The notes under the pieces are model-generated. The model saw nothing but the letters and a program-made list of their open reading frames with translations, ran no database searches and had not been told where the DNA came from. From a virus: a stretch of 53,781 nt of DNA. The translations under genes were made by a program, and so were the position numbers. Location of the stretch: the IMG/VR virus record IMGVR_UViG_3300025137_000003, positions 1-53,781 of that record, one strand, 5' to 3'. Shown here piece after piece: positions 39,720-53,781 of this stretch. The number at the start of each line of letters is the position of its first letter. Positions within the stretch are counted from its first letter, which is position 1.

Positions 39720-41891
39720 ATGGCAGACTCGGATAACACATTTTTAAATGCGGATGAACTCTATACTGAAGTAGAGGGCGAGACTGGTAAAGAATTAAAT
39801 CTAGAAGAAAACCAAAAACAAAATCTTGTAGGTATAGTAAAATCACGATTTCAACAAGCAGAAGACTCACGACAAGTTGATGAGACTCGTTGGATTAAAT
39901 CGTTTGAAAACTACAGAGGACTATACAAGAAGTCCGTCAAATTTAGAGAATCTGAAAAATCTCGTGTCTTTGTAAAAGTAACTAAGACTAAAGTCCTTGC
40001 TGCCTTTGGACAATTAGTAGATGTTATTTTTGGGACAGGAAGATTTCCGATAGGTATAACGGAAACAAAGATTCCTGAAGGAGAGCTAGCTCAGGCTCAT
40101 CTTGATACCAATAACCCACAGCCTAATATAGAAACTTCTATACCTGATGATATTGGTAACAGAAAAGATACGCCAATAAATCCTTATGATGTTGGTTACG
40201 AAGGTGATGGAAGAACATTACAGCCTGGTGCTACTTATTATAAAGGAGAGGTATCTAAGCCTTTAGAAGACCAGATATCTTTGAAAGAAGGTGCTAGTCC
40301 TATTCCTCAAATTCCTGAAGTCAATCCTGCACAAGAAGCTGCAAGACGGATGGAAAAATTAATACACGACCAAATAGAAGAGTCTAGTGGTTCTTCAGAA
40401 ATAAGAAATGCTTTACTAGAAGCTGCTCTGCTTGGAACAGGTATTGTTAAGGGGCCGTTTAATTTTAATAAGACATTAAATAAATGGACTAAGAATCCTG
40501 AAGGCGGTAGAGAATACAAGCCTGTAGATGTTCGTGTACCTAGAATTGAGTTTGTTAGTTGTTGGGATTTTTACCCAGACCCTGCGGCCACTAACATGGA
40601 AGAATGTGAATACATAATTCATAGACATAGAATGAATCGCAGTCAACTTAGGGCATTAAGACAGATGCCTTATTTTAATGAAGATGCTATTAGAAAGTGT
40701 GTTCAACAAGGACCTAACTATGTAGATAGAGGTTATGAGTCTGCATTAAGAGATGATGACAGGTCTGATGATGAAATAAATACTAACTTTGAAGTTATAG
40801 AATACTGGGGCATTATGGATGCTGAGTATGCTAAAGAGGTTGGTATAGAATTAGATGAAAGTATAGATGATTTAGATGAAGTACAAATTAATGCTTGGGT
40901 ATGTGGTAACGAATTACTAAGAGCAGTTGTAAATCCATTTAAACCTTTCCGACTACCATATAATGCTTTTCCATACGAAAGAAATCCATATAACTTCTTT
41001 GGTATTGGCGTAGCAGAAAACATGGATGATAGTCAACAAATTATGAATGGCCATGCAAGAATGGCTATAGATAACTTAGCATTGAGTGGTTCACTTGTAT
41101 TTGATGTAGATGAGTCTGCATTAGTAGGTGGTCAATCAATGGACATATATCCTGGTAAAGTATTTAGAAGACAGGCTGGTATGCCTGGTCAAGCCATACA
41201 TGGTTTAAAATTTCCTAATACTGCAACAGAGAATATGATGATGTTTGATAAGTTCAGACAGCTTGCAGACGAGCAAACAGGAATACCTAGTTACTCACAC
41301 GGACAAACAGGAGTTCAAAGTATGACAAGGACTGCTTCAGGCATGTCAATGTTATTAGGAGCTTCTAGTTTAAATGTTAAAACTGTTATCAAAAATCTTG
41401 ATGACTTTTTACTAAAGCCTTTAGGGGAATGTTATTACCAATGGAACATGCAGTTCTTTGAAGGTGAATTAGACATTGAAGGAGATTTAGAAGTTAGAGC
41501 TACTGGAACCAATAGTTTAATGCAGAAAGAAGTTAGAAGTCAAAGACTTACTATGTTCTTACAAACTGCACAAAATCCAACTATTGCTCCATTTGTTAAG
41601 ATTTCTAAATTAGTAAGTGAACTAGCCTACAGCTTAGACTTGGACCCTGATGAAATACTCAATGACCCAGAAGAAGCTGCTATCATGGCTCAAATAATAG
41701 GAATGCAAAATGCTGGACAAAATAATGGCGAAGAAGCTTCTGCCCCTAACCAACAGCCCCCAATGGGAGGACTTCAAGGAACACCTCAACAACCTGAAGG
41801 AGTTGGAAGTACAGGCACTGGTAACGGCACAATCGGAACAGGCTCTGTACCGAATCCAGGGGAAGCTGAGTTTTCTGGGACAGTTGAATAG
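39720..41891 (+). CDS. Portal (head-tail connector) protein
   Basis: The 723-residue protein directly after terL has features of podovirus portals: FEVIEYWGIMDAEY-type core strands, a conserved FPYERNPYNFFGIGVAENMDDSQQIMNG region, and a long helix near EQTGIPSYSHGQTGVQSMTRTASG. It forms the dodecameric ring through which DNA passes. The last 60 residues are low-complexity (Gln, Pro, Gly, Thr). Their coding DNA also encodes an overlapping gene in another frame. The call rests on gene order, length and recognisable portal signatures. Confidence 0.88.
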   Translation: MADSDNTFLNADELYTEVEGETGKELNLEENQKQNLVGIVKSRFQQAEDSRQVDETRWIKSFENYRGLYKKSVKFRESEKSRVFVKVTKTKVLAAFGQLVDVIFGTGRFPIGITETKIPEGELAQAHLDTNNPQPNIETSIPDDIGNRKDTPINPYDVGYEGDGRTLQPGATYYKGEVSKPLEDQISLKEGASPIPQIPEVNPAQEAARRMEKLIHDQIEESSGSSEIRNALLEAALLGTGIVKGPFNFNKTLNKWTKNPEGGREYKPVDVRVPRIEFVSCWDFYPDPAATNMEECEYIIHRHRMNRSQLRALRQMPYFNEDAIRKCVQQGPNYVDRGYESALRDDDRSDDEINTNFEVIEYWGIMDAEYAKEVGIELDESIDDLDEVQINAWVCGNELLRAVVNPFKPFRLPYNAFPYERNPYNFFGIGVAENMDDSQQIMNGHARMAIDNLALSGSLVFDVDESALVGGQSMDIYPGKVFRRQAGMPGQAIHGLKFPNTATENMMMFDKFRQLADEQTGIPSYSHGQTGVQSMTRTASGMSMLLGASSLNVKTVIKNLDDFLLKPLGECYYQWNMQFFEGELDIEGDLEVRATGTNSLMQKEVRSQRLTMFLQTAQNPTIAPFVKISKLVSELAYSLDLDPDEILNDPEEAAIMAQIIGMQNAGQNNGEEASAPNQQPPMGGLQGTPQQPEGVGSTGTGNGTIGTGSVPNPGEAEFSGTVE

Positions 41892-41931
41892 TCTCGAAGC
41901 TCAGATACAAGAAGCAATTAACAGAAAATAG
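41725..41931 (+). CDS. Small helical protein overlapping the portal 3' end
   Basis: The frame at +1 relative to the portal encodes 68 residues (MAKKLLPLTNSPQWEDFKEHLNNLKELEVQALVTAQSEQ...) that look like a real helical protein and resemble small proteins found after portal genes in other marine phages (from memory). It overlaps the portal gene by 167 bases. ATG 41710 is an alternative start. A scaffolding or DNA-packaging partner role is possible; function is not known. Confidence 0.65.
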   Translation: MAKKLLPLTNSPQWEDFKEHLNNLKELEVQALVTAQSEQALYRIQGKLSFLGQLNSLEAQIQEAINRK

Positions 41932-41942
41932 GAGAACTAATT

Positions 41943-42119
41943 ATGTTAGATTTATTGGATACAATTTTAAAAATAGTAGGAGTAGTACCTTGGATAGTTT
42001 CAATCTGTTCAATGATAGCTGCACTAACCCCTACACCACATGACGATAATTTAATAAGCAAAGCTTATAAAGTTATTGATTGGTTTGCTTTAAATATCGG
42101 AAAAGCAAAGGAGAAATAA
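41943..42119 (+). CDS. Small membrane-associated protein (58 aa)
   Basis: TAGGAGAACTAATT precedes the ATG. The product (MLDLLDTILKIVGVVPWIVSICSMIAALTPTPHDDN...) has one hydrophobic segment (about 8-29) followed by a conserved-looking TPTPHDDNLISKAYKVIDWFALNIGKAKE. Similar short proteins occur between portal and scaffold genes in related phages. The function is unknown. Confidence 0.65.
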   Translation: MLDLLDTILKIVGVVPWIVSICSMIAALTPTPHDDNLISKAYKVIDWFALNIGKAKEK

Positions 42120-42120
42120 T

Positions 42121-42798
42121 ATGGCATACGGAACAGGAACATACGGAAGTACAGTAGGGAGACCTAAAAAAGCATACGCTGAAGGAGGCCTACTTGCTGA
42201 CGATATGCCTATGCCTATGGAAGAAACTCATACAATGCCTGATGGTACAGAAATGCCAGGGGCTACTCACGGAGAGTATGAACAAGAAATGTCTGAAACC
42301 TCAATGGAGCCAATGACTCCTGATAATGAGATGGAAGATAATTATTTAGATTTTATAATTGACGAAGCATTAAGTGAAGAAGAAGAAGATATGCTTATGT
42401 CAAAACTAGAACAAGATGAGCAACTATCTGTAATATTTGATAAAGTATTAGAAGTTGCTTCAGAATTTGCTGGGTCTGGTCCTGTTGATGGACCGGGTTC
42501 AGGAGTCTCTGATTCGATACCTGCAAGGTTATCGGATGGAGAGTTTGTCTTTACATCCAAAGCAGTAGACCAAATAGGCATAGACACTCTACAACAGATG
42601 ATGTCAGATGCTGAAATGGAAGCTGATGGAGAGATGCCAAGACAAGCAAGAAGAATGGGTGGGTATATGATGGATGAAGTCCGAGAGGACAACATGATAG
42701 ACCCTGAAAAAACTTACGACCTAGATAAGGCTGAAGTTGATGACACTAATAAGCGTATCAATGACACCATGATGCTAGGCGGAGTACCTATTCGGTAA
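42121..42798 (+). CDS. Acidic phage protein with conserved GPGSGxSDSIPARLSDGEFV motif
   Basis: This 225-residue Met- and Glu-rich acidic protein carries, in the centre, a motif (GPGSGVSDSIPARLSDGEFVF) common to proteins of unknown function in the capsid region of many marine podoviruses. The C-terminus is helical. It is likely a head-assembly or structural protein, inferred from its place between portal and scaffold. Confidence 0.75.
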   Translation: MAYGTGTYGSTVGRPKKAYAEGGLLADDMPMPMEETHTMPDGTEMPGATHGEYEQEMSETSMEPMTPDNEMEDNYLDFIIDEALSEEEEDMLMSKLEQDEQLSVIFDKVLEVASEFAGSGPVDGPGSGVSDSIPARLSDGEFVFTSKAVDQIGIDTLQQMMSDAEMEADGEMPRQARRMGGYMMDEVREDNMIDPEKTYDLDKAEVDDTNKRINDTMMLGGVPIR

Positions 42799-42801
42799 TA
42801 C

Positions 42802-42912
42802 GATAAGGCTACCTTTTAATAAGCCCCTTATCATTTTAAATAACCAAACGGCTACCTTTACAATACAAGCCCTCTAGTCGACATAGAGCTACCTTGTGAA
42901 CAAAGCCCCTAG
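42802..42912 (+). repeat. Three degenerate hairpin-like repeats before the scaffold gene
   Basis: GCTACCTT occurs at 42808, 42851 and 42888, each followed after about 6-10 bases by AAGCCC(C) (42821, 42867 and 42903). The first unit forms a 7-bp stem, GATAAGG (42802-42808) with CCTTATC (42826-42832), followed by ATTTTAAAT. The set lies in the gap before the scaffold and capsid genes. It could end or process upstream RNA, or adjust capsid gene expression. Confidence 0.55.
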
Positions 42913-42925
42913 TAGGAGAAGAACT

Positions 42926-43801
42926 ATGACTGAACAAGTCCAAGAGGAACAAGCAAATCCTTATAACCAAAAAAAAGCTTGGCACGATACAGAAGATAAA
43001 CCTTTTGTCTCGTCTGAAAGTATGTTTTTTGAAGAACCTTCTGAGAAAAATAAACTATTTAAAAGTAATGACATAACTGAAGTGAAAGCTGAAGGAAGTG
43101 TTAATACTGAAGAACTGGAAATTTCAAGGGATACTCCCTATAAAAAACCAGATTATAAGAAACGCTATGATGACTTAAAAAAGCATTATGATTCAAAGTT
43201 AAATGAATTTAAGCAAAGAGAAGTAGAATTACAAAATCAGGCTAGACCTGAATATGTGGCTCCTAAAACTCCAGAAGAGCTTGAAAGATTTAAAAAAGAA
43301 TATCCTGATTTTTATGAAGTTGTTGAAACAGTTTCCCATTTACAAAGTGATTCTAAAGTAAAAGTTCTAGAAGAACGCCTTAGCCAGTTGCAGAGTGAAG
43401 AAGCGAAACAGCGTAAATCAGACGCAGAGAAAAGACTAACGGAAAGACACCCTGATTTTGGTGATATCAGAAGAAGTGAAGATTTCCATGAATGGGCAAA
43501 AGAACAGCATACATCTATTCAAGCTTGGATTTATGATAATGCTGATGATGCTGATTTAGCTTCTCGTGCTTTAGACTTATTTAAAAAGGATATGGGAATT
43601 GACTTACCTAAAGTAGACAGGTCAAGTTCTAAGTCTAAGACTAATGCTGCGGATATGGTCTCTACGAAAACAACTGTAGTAGATACTAAAGAGCCGAAGG
43701 TCTGGACAAAACGGGAGATAGACGCTATGAGCATGGATGAGTTTGATAAATACGAAAAGGAAATATCAGACGCTATGCAAAATGGGCTTATATCTAATTA
43801 A
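42926..43801 (+). CDS. Capsid scaffolding protein
   Basis: ATG 42926 has AGGAGAAG 6-13 bases upstream; an earlier GTG in frame lies in the repeat region. The 291-residue protein is highly charged and mostly helical, with a Lys/Glu-rich coiled coil (about 80-115, YKKRYDDLKKHYDSKLNEFKQ) and a polar, disordered-looking N-terminus. Its size and place directly before the major capsid gene identify it. It guides procapsid assembly and is then lost. Confidence 0.85.
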   Translation: MTEQVQEEQANPYNQKKAWHDTEDKPFVSSESMFFEEPSEKNKLFKSNDITEVKAEGSVNTEELEISRDTPYKKPDYKKRYDDLKKHYDSKLNEFKQREVELQNQARPEYVAPKTPEELERFKKEYPDFYEVVETVSHLQSDSKVKVLEERLSQLQSEEAKQRKSDAEKRLTERHPDFGDIRRSEDFHEWAKEQHTSIQAWIYDNADDADLASRALDLFKKDMGIDLPKVDRSSSKSKTNAADMVSTKTTVVDTKEPKVWTKREIDAMSMDEFDKYEKEISDAMQNGLISN

Positions 43802-43826
43802 AACTATTTAACTAAGGAGAAGTATC

Positions 43827-44801
43827 ATGGCTCAATTTTTTGAACCCTCAACAGATACAAATGCTAACTTTGCAAACTCCGTAGCTGGTCAAACTAATAG
43901 CTTTTTCTTACCATCCGTTTACTCTAAAAAGGTTTTAAACTTCTTTAGGAAAGCGAGTGTTATTGAAGCTATTACAAATACCGACTACGCAGGTGAAATA
44001 TCCTCATTCGGAGACTCTGTAAAGATTATCAAAGAACCTGTCATTTCAGTATCAGACTACACTCGTGGCTCTGACACTTCTGACACTAAACTAACTGACC
44101 AAGAAATTAACTTGGTTGTCGATAGTGCGAAAGCTTTCAAATTTATAGTTGACGACATTGAATCTAATATGTCTCATGTCAACTTTAAAGAAATTGCTTC
44201 AAGCTCAGCTGCATACGCTTTAAAAGATTCGTATGACGCTGCTGTTTTAGCAAGCATGTTTGCTGGTTGCTCTGCCTCATCCCCTGACCATATTATAGGT
44301 TCTGACTCAGCTACTGCTGATGCAACCTTGGCTCACGCTACTAATTCTGTAGACCTTTTAGGTTCTGACGGAACTGGCGTAGACGCTTTGGACCTAATGG
44401 CTAGGATGGCAAGACTATTGGATACACAAAATGTGCCTGAAGAAGGCCGTTGGTTTGTGGCTCCACCTTCATTTTATGAAGAGTTAGGAAAGTCTGGTTC
44501 TAAGTTAATGTCTGTTGACTTTAACGCAGGTCAAGGCTCAATCAGAAATGGTTTAGTTTCAAGTGGTAAGTTAAGAGGATTTGATATGTACAAATCTAAT
44601 AACATTGCTGCTACATCTAATGCTACTGGCAAAGTAATGGCTGGACACATGAGTTCAACTGCTACTGCTAATACTATTCTTTCAACTGAAGTGTTGAGAG
44701 ACCCATCATCATTTGGTGATATAGTAAGAGGTCTTCATGTCTATGGCTCGAAAGTGCTAAGAGAAGAAGCTTTATGTAGTGCATTCTATGTAATTGACTA
44801 A
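43827..44801 (+). CDS. Major capsid protein
   Basis: The 324-residue protein starts MAQFFEPSTDTNANFANSVAG with TAAGGAGAAGTATC upstream. It follows the scaffold gene and is itself followed by a terminator-like hairpin, as expected for the most abundant structural gene. Features of HK97-fold capsids include an N-terminal arm, a helix region (EIASSSAAYALKDSYDAAVLASMF) and a C-terminal axial region with RGLHVYGSKVLREEALCSAFYVID. Family identity at sequence level is less certain than the positional call. Confidence 0.88.
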   Translation: MAQFFEPSTDTNANFANSVAGQTNSFFLPSVYSKKVLNFFRKASVIEAITNTDYAGEISSFGDSVKIIKEPVISVSDYTRGSDTSDTKLTDQEINLVVDSAKAFKFIVDDIESNMSHVNFKEIASSSAAYALKDSYDAAVLASMFAGCSASSPDHIIGSDSATADATLAHATNSVDLLGSDGTGVDALDLMARMARLLDTQNVPEEGRWFVAPPSFYEELGKSGSKLMSVDFNAGQGSIRNGLVSSGKLRGFDMYKSNNIAATSNATGKVMAGHMSSTATANTILSTEVLRDPSSFGDIVRGLHVYGSKVLREEALCSAFYVID

Positions 44802-44811
44802 TGTCAAACTC

Positions 44812-44842
44812 GGAGGGGTCTTAACGGACTCCTCCATCTTTT
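44812..44842 (+). terminator. Intrinsic terminator after the capsid gene
   Basis: A stem GGAGG (44812-44816) with CCTCC (44831-44835), extended by GTC/GAC inside, is followed by ATCTTTT. It stands 11 bases after the capsid stop and only 18 bases before the next start codon. It would cut down transcription from capsid to tail genes. Confidence 0.7.
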
Positions 44843-44852
44843 AGGAATTATA

Positions 44853-45620
44853 ATGGCTACAACATATTTAGATTTAACAAACGAAGCTTTAAGAGAACTT
44901 AATGAAGTTCCTTTGTCTACAAGTAATTTTCCAAATGCAGTAGGATTACAACAGTTTGTAAAAGATAGTGTAAACAAATCAATCTTTGATATAGCCAACG
45001 AAGAACCACAACTTCCTTTTTTCTCAGCAGGACTTAGTGGAGCTACAGACCCTTTTTATGGGAATACAACTGTAGCAACAACAGCAGGTACTAGATGGTA
45101 TTTATTAAAAGCAGGTAGTTCTAATATAACTACTGACTTTGCTTCAATAGACTGGGATGATTTTTATATAACAACAATTAATGTAAGTGGTGAAACCGCA
45201 CCTTTTGTTTCAAAAAGTTTAAAATTTACAACACTAGATGAGTGGACAAGATATTATAGAGATAGTGAAAACGAAGATGACGCTACAGACCAAGTTTATG
45301 GTGAACCAGTAAGAGTAATTAGAAGTCCTGACAATAGAAAATTTGGGCTTAGCCCCATACCCGACAAGGCTTACAATGTGCATTTCTATGCTTTTAACCC
45401 ACCAACTAAACTATCAGCACACGGAGATACAATAACTTTTCCTGAACAGTATAGTAATGTTATAACTGCAAGAGTTCGTTATTATGTGTGGCAGTTTAAA
45501 GAAAGTCCTCAACAGGCCGCTTTTGCTTTAGAAGATTTTAAAAAACACATGCGAACTATGAAATCTAATTTATTAAACCCACAGCCAAAAACAATGGTAG
45601 ACGATAGGACTTATTTCTAA
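44853..45620 (+). CDS. Tail tubular protein A-like (T7 gp11 type)
   Basis: This 255-residue protein starts with the helix pattern of the gp11/gp4-like tail tube adaptors (TTYLDLTNEALRELNEVPLSTSNF). It has a long beta insertion in the middle, FGLSPIPDKAYNVHFYAFNPP and a C-terminal helix (FPEQYSNVITARVRYYVWQFKESPQQAAFALEDFKKHM). These features are shared with podovirus adaptor proteins that bind the portal. The stop shares a base with the next ATG. Confidence 0.82.
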   Translation: MATTYLDLTNEALRELNEVPLSTSNFPNAVGLQQFVKDSVNKSIFDIANEEPQLPFFSAGLSGATDPFYGNTTVATTAGTRWYLLKAGSSNITTDFASIDWDDFYITTINVSGETAPFVSKSLKFTTLDEWTRYYRDSENEDDATDQVYGEPVRVIRSPDNRKFGLSPIPDKAYNVHFYAFNPPTKLSAHGDTITFPEQYSNVITARVRYYVWQFKESPQQAAFALEDFKKHMRTMKSNLLNPQPKTMVDDRTYF

Positions 45621-47242
45621 TGCCAGCTTCCCAACCTTTTACAGTTGCTTGTGATGGTGGATTAATTAAGTCTACAAACTCTTTAGCTTTATTAAGAACT
45701 CCAGGATTTGCTACTAAATTAAAAAACTTTGAAGTAGGTACTGAAGGTGGATATAGAAGAGTAAGTGGATTTACTAGGTTTGGTGAAGATAATGCTACTA
45801 ATCCAAACTCAACTAATCCTATTTTAGGTTTAGCTGTTTATGCAGACGGAGTAATAGCTTGTTCAGGAGATGGAATATTTTTTAGCCAAGATGGAATTTC
45901 TTGGATGCAGTTAAATAAAGCTAGTGTTGCAAATAGTGGAGATAATTATTCTACTTTTAATGCTAGAAGTAATAACGCAAGAACAGGACAAGGCCAATGT
46001 CATTTTGATATCTATGAAGGAACAAGTGATTATGGTGAAATTTTAATAGTAGACGGAGCTAACAAACCTTTTTATTTTAAAATGACAGGTACAGGAGCTT
46101 TAAATACTCGTACTTTTTATGCAGAAGAAATTACAGTATCAGGAACTATAAGCCCTACAGTAGGAACTATTCACGATAAACATTATGTAGTTGCAGGAGA
46201 TAACAACAATAAAAATGTTATTTATTATAGTGGTGTTAATGATATTACAAACTTTAGTGCAGGTACCGCAGGTAATATAGCTTTAGAAGATGCTGTAATA
46301 GGATTAAAAAGTTTCCGTAATGAACTATTTATATTTTGTAAAAACAGTATTCATAAACTTGTTAGTATTAATGATGCAAGTAATATTGCTATTGTACCTG
46401 TTACAGATAATGTTGGTTGTTTAGACGGACACAGTATTCAAGAAATAGCAGGTGATTTAATATTCTTAGCACCTGACGGCTTTAGAACAGTTGCAGGTAC
46501 ATCAAGAATTGGTGATATTGAATTAAGTAGTATTAGTAAACAAATACAACCTTTAGTTCAAAAAATAGCAAACAAAGTAAATACATTTACAATTAGTAGT
46601 GTTGTTATAGGCGACAGGTCTCAATATAGATTATTTTATTCAGACTCTAGTGCAGATACAACAGCTACTTCTAGAGGAATTATAGGAACATTAAGACCAG
46701 GTTCAACTGCTAATCCAACAGCAGGGTTCCAATGGTCTGAGACTTTAGGCATACAAGCTCCTGCTATTACAGCAGGTTTTAATAGCCTAGGACTAGAACA
46801 ATATTTTCATGGAGACTTTGAAGGAAGAGTTTTTTTACATGATAATGGAAATAGTTTTAATGGAGCAAATGTGGTAGCAGAATACCAAACTCCTGATATA
46901 GACTATGGTGATTTAGGAACATTAAAGACTTTACATTTTATAAAAATGTCTTTTGGACCTGAAGGGAGAGTACAGCCTACATTAAGAGTTAGGTTTAATT
47001 ATGATGACCCTAATCACCCACAACCAGACGATTATCTTTTAGCAAGCATACCGCCTCCATCATTGCTAGGAGATGCTTTATTTGGTGAAGGAGTTTTTGG
47101 AGCTTCTGAAAAACCTTTAGTAAGACAACAGATACAAGGAAGCGGACACAGTAATTTTTTTAAATTAAGAAGTGATGATATAAGAACTCCATACACAATC
47201 AACGGATTTTTTATAGATTACATACCATCAGGTAGGAGATAA
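45620..47242 (+). CDS. Tail tubular protein B-like nozzle protein
   Basis: The 540-residue beta-rich protein begins [25 protein letters not shown] and has repeated propeller-like blades ([71 protein letters not shown]). This is the usual look of T7 gp12-like nozzle proteins. It lies between the adaptor and the fibre. The assignment rests on order and fold-like pattern. Confidence 0.8.
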   Translation: MPASQPFTVACDGGLIKSTNSLALLRTPGFATKLKNFEVGTEGGYRRVSGFTRFGEDNATNPNSTNPILGLAVYADGVIACSGDGIFFSQDGISWMQLNKASVANSGDNYSTFNARSNNARTGQGQCHFDIYEGTSDYGEILIVDGANKPFYFKMTGTGALNTRTFYAEEITVSGTISPTVGTIHDKHYVVAGDNNNKNVIYYSGVNDITNFSAGTAGNIALEDAVIGLKSFRNELFIFCKNSIHKLVSINDASNIAIVPVTDNVGCLDGHSIQEIAGDLIFLAPDGFRTVAGTSRIGDIELSSISKQIQPLVQKIANKVNTFTISSVVIGDRSQYRLFYSDSSADTTATSRGIIGTLRPGSTANPTAGFQWSETLGIQAPAITAGFNSLGLEQYFHGDFEGRVFLHDNGNSFNGANVVAEYQTPDIDYGDLGTLKTLHFIKMSFGPEGRVQPTLRVRFNYDDPNHPQPDDYLLASIPPPSLLGDALFGEGVFGASEKPLVRQQIQGSGHSNFFKLRSDDIRTPYTINGFFIDYIPSGRR

Positions 47243-47244
47243 AG

Positions 47245-53402
<6,158 letters not shown>

Positions 53403-53403
<1 letters not shown>

Positions 53404-53781
53404 TGGCTTATACTTGTAAAGATTTAACCATGGAAGAGGTTATAGATTTAGAAAGAAATGGAGTGTTAAAGGACCTTTATCTTAAAAGTGAAAAATACTT
53501 AGACGGAGATAAGAACTTTAATTATGCTAACTGTGAGCTAACTACAGACCAGTTTAATAATCTAACACAAGAACAAAAACTATTTTTTTGGAATAATTTT
53601 CCAAAAGCAATAGGTAGGATTTTTGAACTAGTGCCGTTTGAAGAACCATCTCCTGTTTTATTTAAATCTTTAGCTTTACAAGATTCAGATGGATATATAT
53701 TACATCTTTATAATGGATATATAGATAATAATACTTGGGTAGAGGAAAGAGGTTTAATAAGACCTGATGCTAGCGGTTCAA
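53403..53781 (+). CDS. Hypothetical fibre-associated protein, N-terminal part (continues at base 1)
   Basis: The ATG at 53403 shares a base with the fibre stop (TAATG), so the two are translationally joined. The frame stays open to the window end and continues in phase at base 1-341, for 206 residues in all. The N-terminus (MAYTCKDLTMEEVIDLERNG) is acidic and helical; a central part reads FNNLTQEQKLFFWNNFPKAIGRIFELVPFEE. No family is recognised. A fibre chaperone or attachment protein is possible from position. Confidence 0.85.
53683..53781. repeat. Terminal direct repeat, right copy
   Basis: Exact copy of bases 1-99. See the left copy for the interpretation as a circular assembly join. Confidence 0.95.

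Overview
The window is an essentially complete genome of a lytic, tailed, T7-like marine phage. Bases 1-99 are identical to bases 53683-53781, and one gene reads straight through that join (53403 onward, continuing to 341), so the genome is about 53,682 bp and closes into a circle or is circularly permuted. It is AT-rich. I see no integrase, no repressor, no tRNA, no CRISPR array and no phage RNA polymerase. The consensus sigma70-type promoters fit transcription by the host polymerase. The gene set resembles phages of marine Pseudomonadota (pelagiphage or HMO-2011-like podoviruses): T7-type Pol A, primase-helicase, gp2.5-like SSB, endonuclease I, class I ribonucleotide reductase, internal virion proteins and a collagen-rich fibre. 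The host itself cannot be read from the sequence.

Layout. (1) The late block is on the + strand. It starts at a consensus promoter at 36235-36262 and runs through terminase small subunit, small basic genes, terminase large subunit, portal, scaffold, capsid, two tail-tube proteins and a 2052-residue fibre. It then crosses the contig ends into a fibre-associated protein, a collagen-modifying enzyme, the internal virion proteins, a muralytic virion protein and a holin, and ends with a curli / FecR / adenylate cyclase operon (14393-19227). (2) The DNA metabolism block is on the - strand (33162 down to 19324): cytosine methyltransferase, many small genes, a TonB/TolA-like membrane protein, SSB, primase-helicase, Pol A, nucleases, NrdA, a 2OG oxygenase, NrdB and a cytidylyltransferase. 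(3) Two short clusters of unknown genes lie between them: + strand 33485-34561 and - strand 35578-34707, convergent on a bidirectional terminator. (4) A 690-bp non-coding region at 35579-36269 holds direct repeats, a G-quadruplex motif and two divergent consensus promoters.

Three features stand out. First, the gene at 1150-2997 encodes a fusion of a GT25 glycosyltransferase, a PLOD/LH3-like glycosyltransferase and a lysyl-hydroxylase-type 2OG-Fe(II) oxygenase. These are the three activities that animals use to make glucosyl-galactosyl-hydroxylysine on collagen. It sits two genes after a fibre with about 620 residues of Gly-X-Y repeats, in which lysine is concentrated in 19 KGQKG modules, always just before Gly. 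This looks like a self-contained phage collagen hydroxylation and glycosylation system. Second, the phage carries an apparent curli export system (CsgF, CsgG, a curlin-like subunit) in one operon with a FecR-domain protein and a CHASE2 adenylate cyclase with an apparently complete catalytic residue set, just after the lysis-type genes. Third, the primase-helicase mRNA leader folds into a nested hairpin whose loop is complementary to the Shine-Dalgarno sequence, which suggests translational control.
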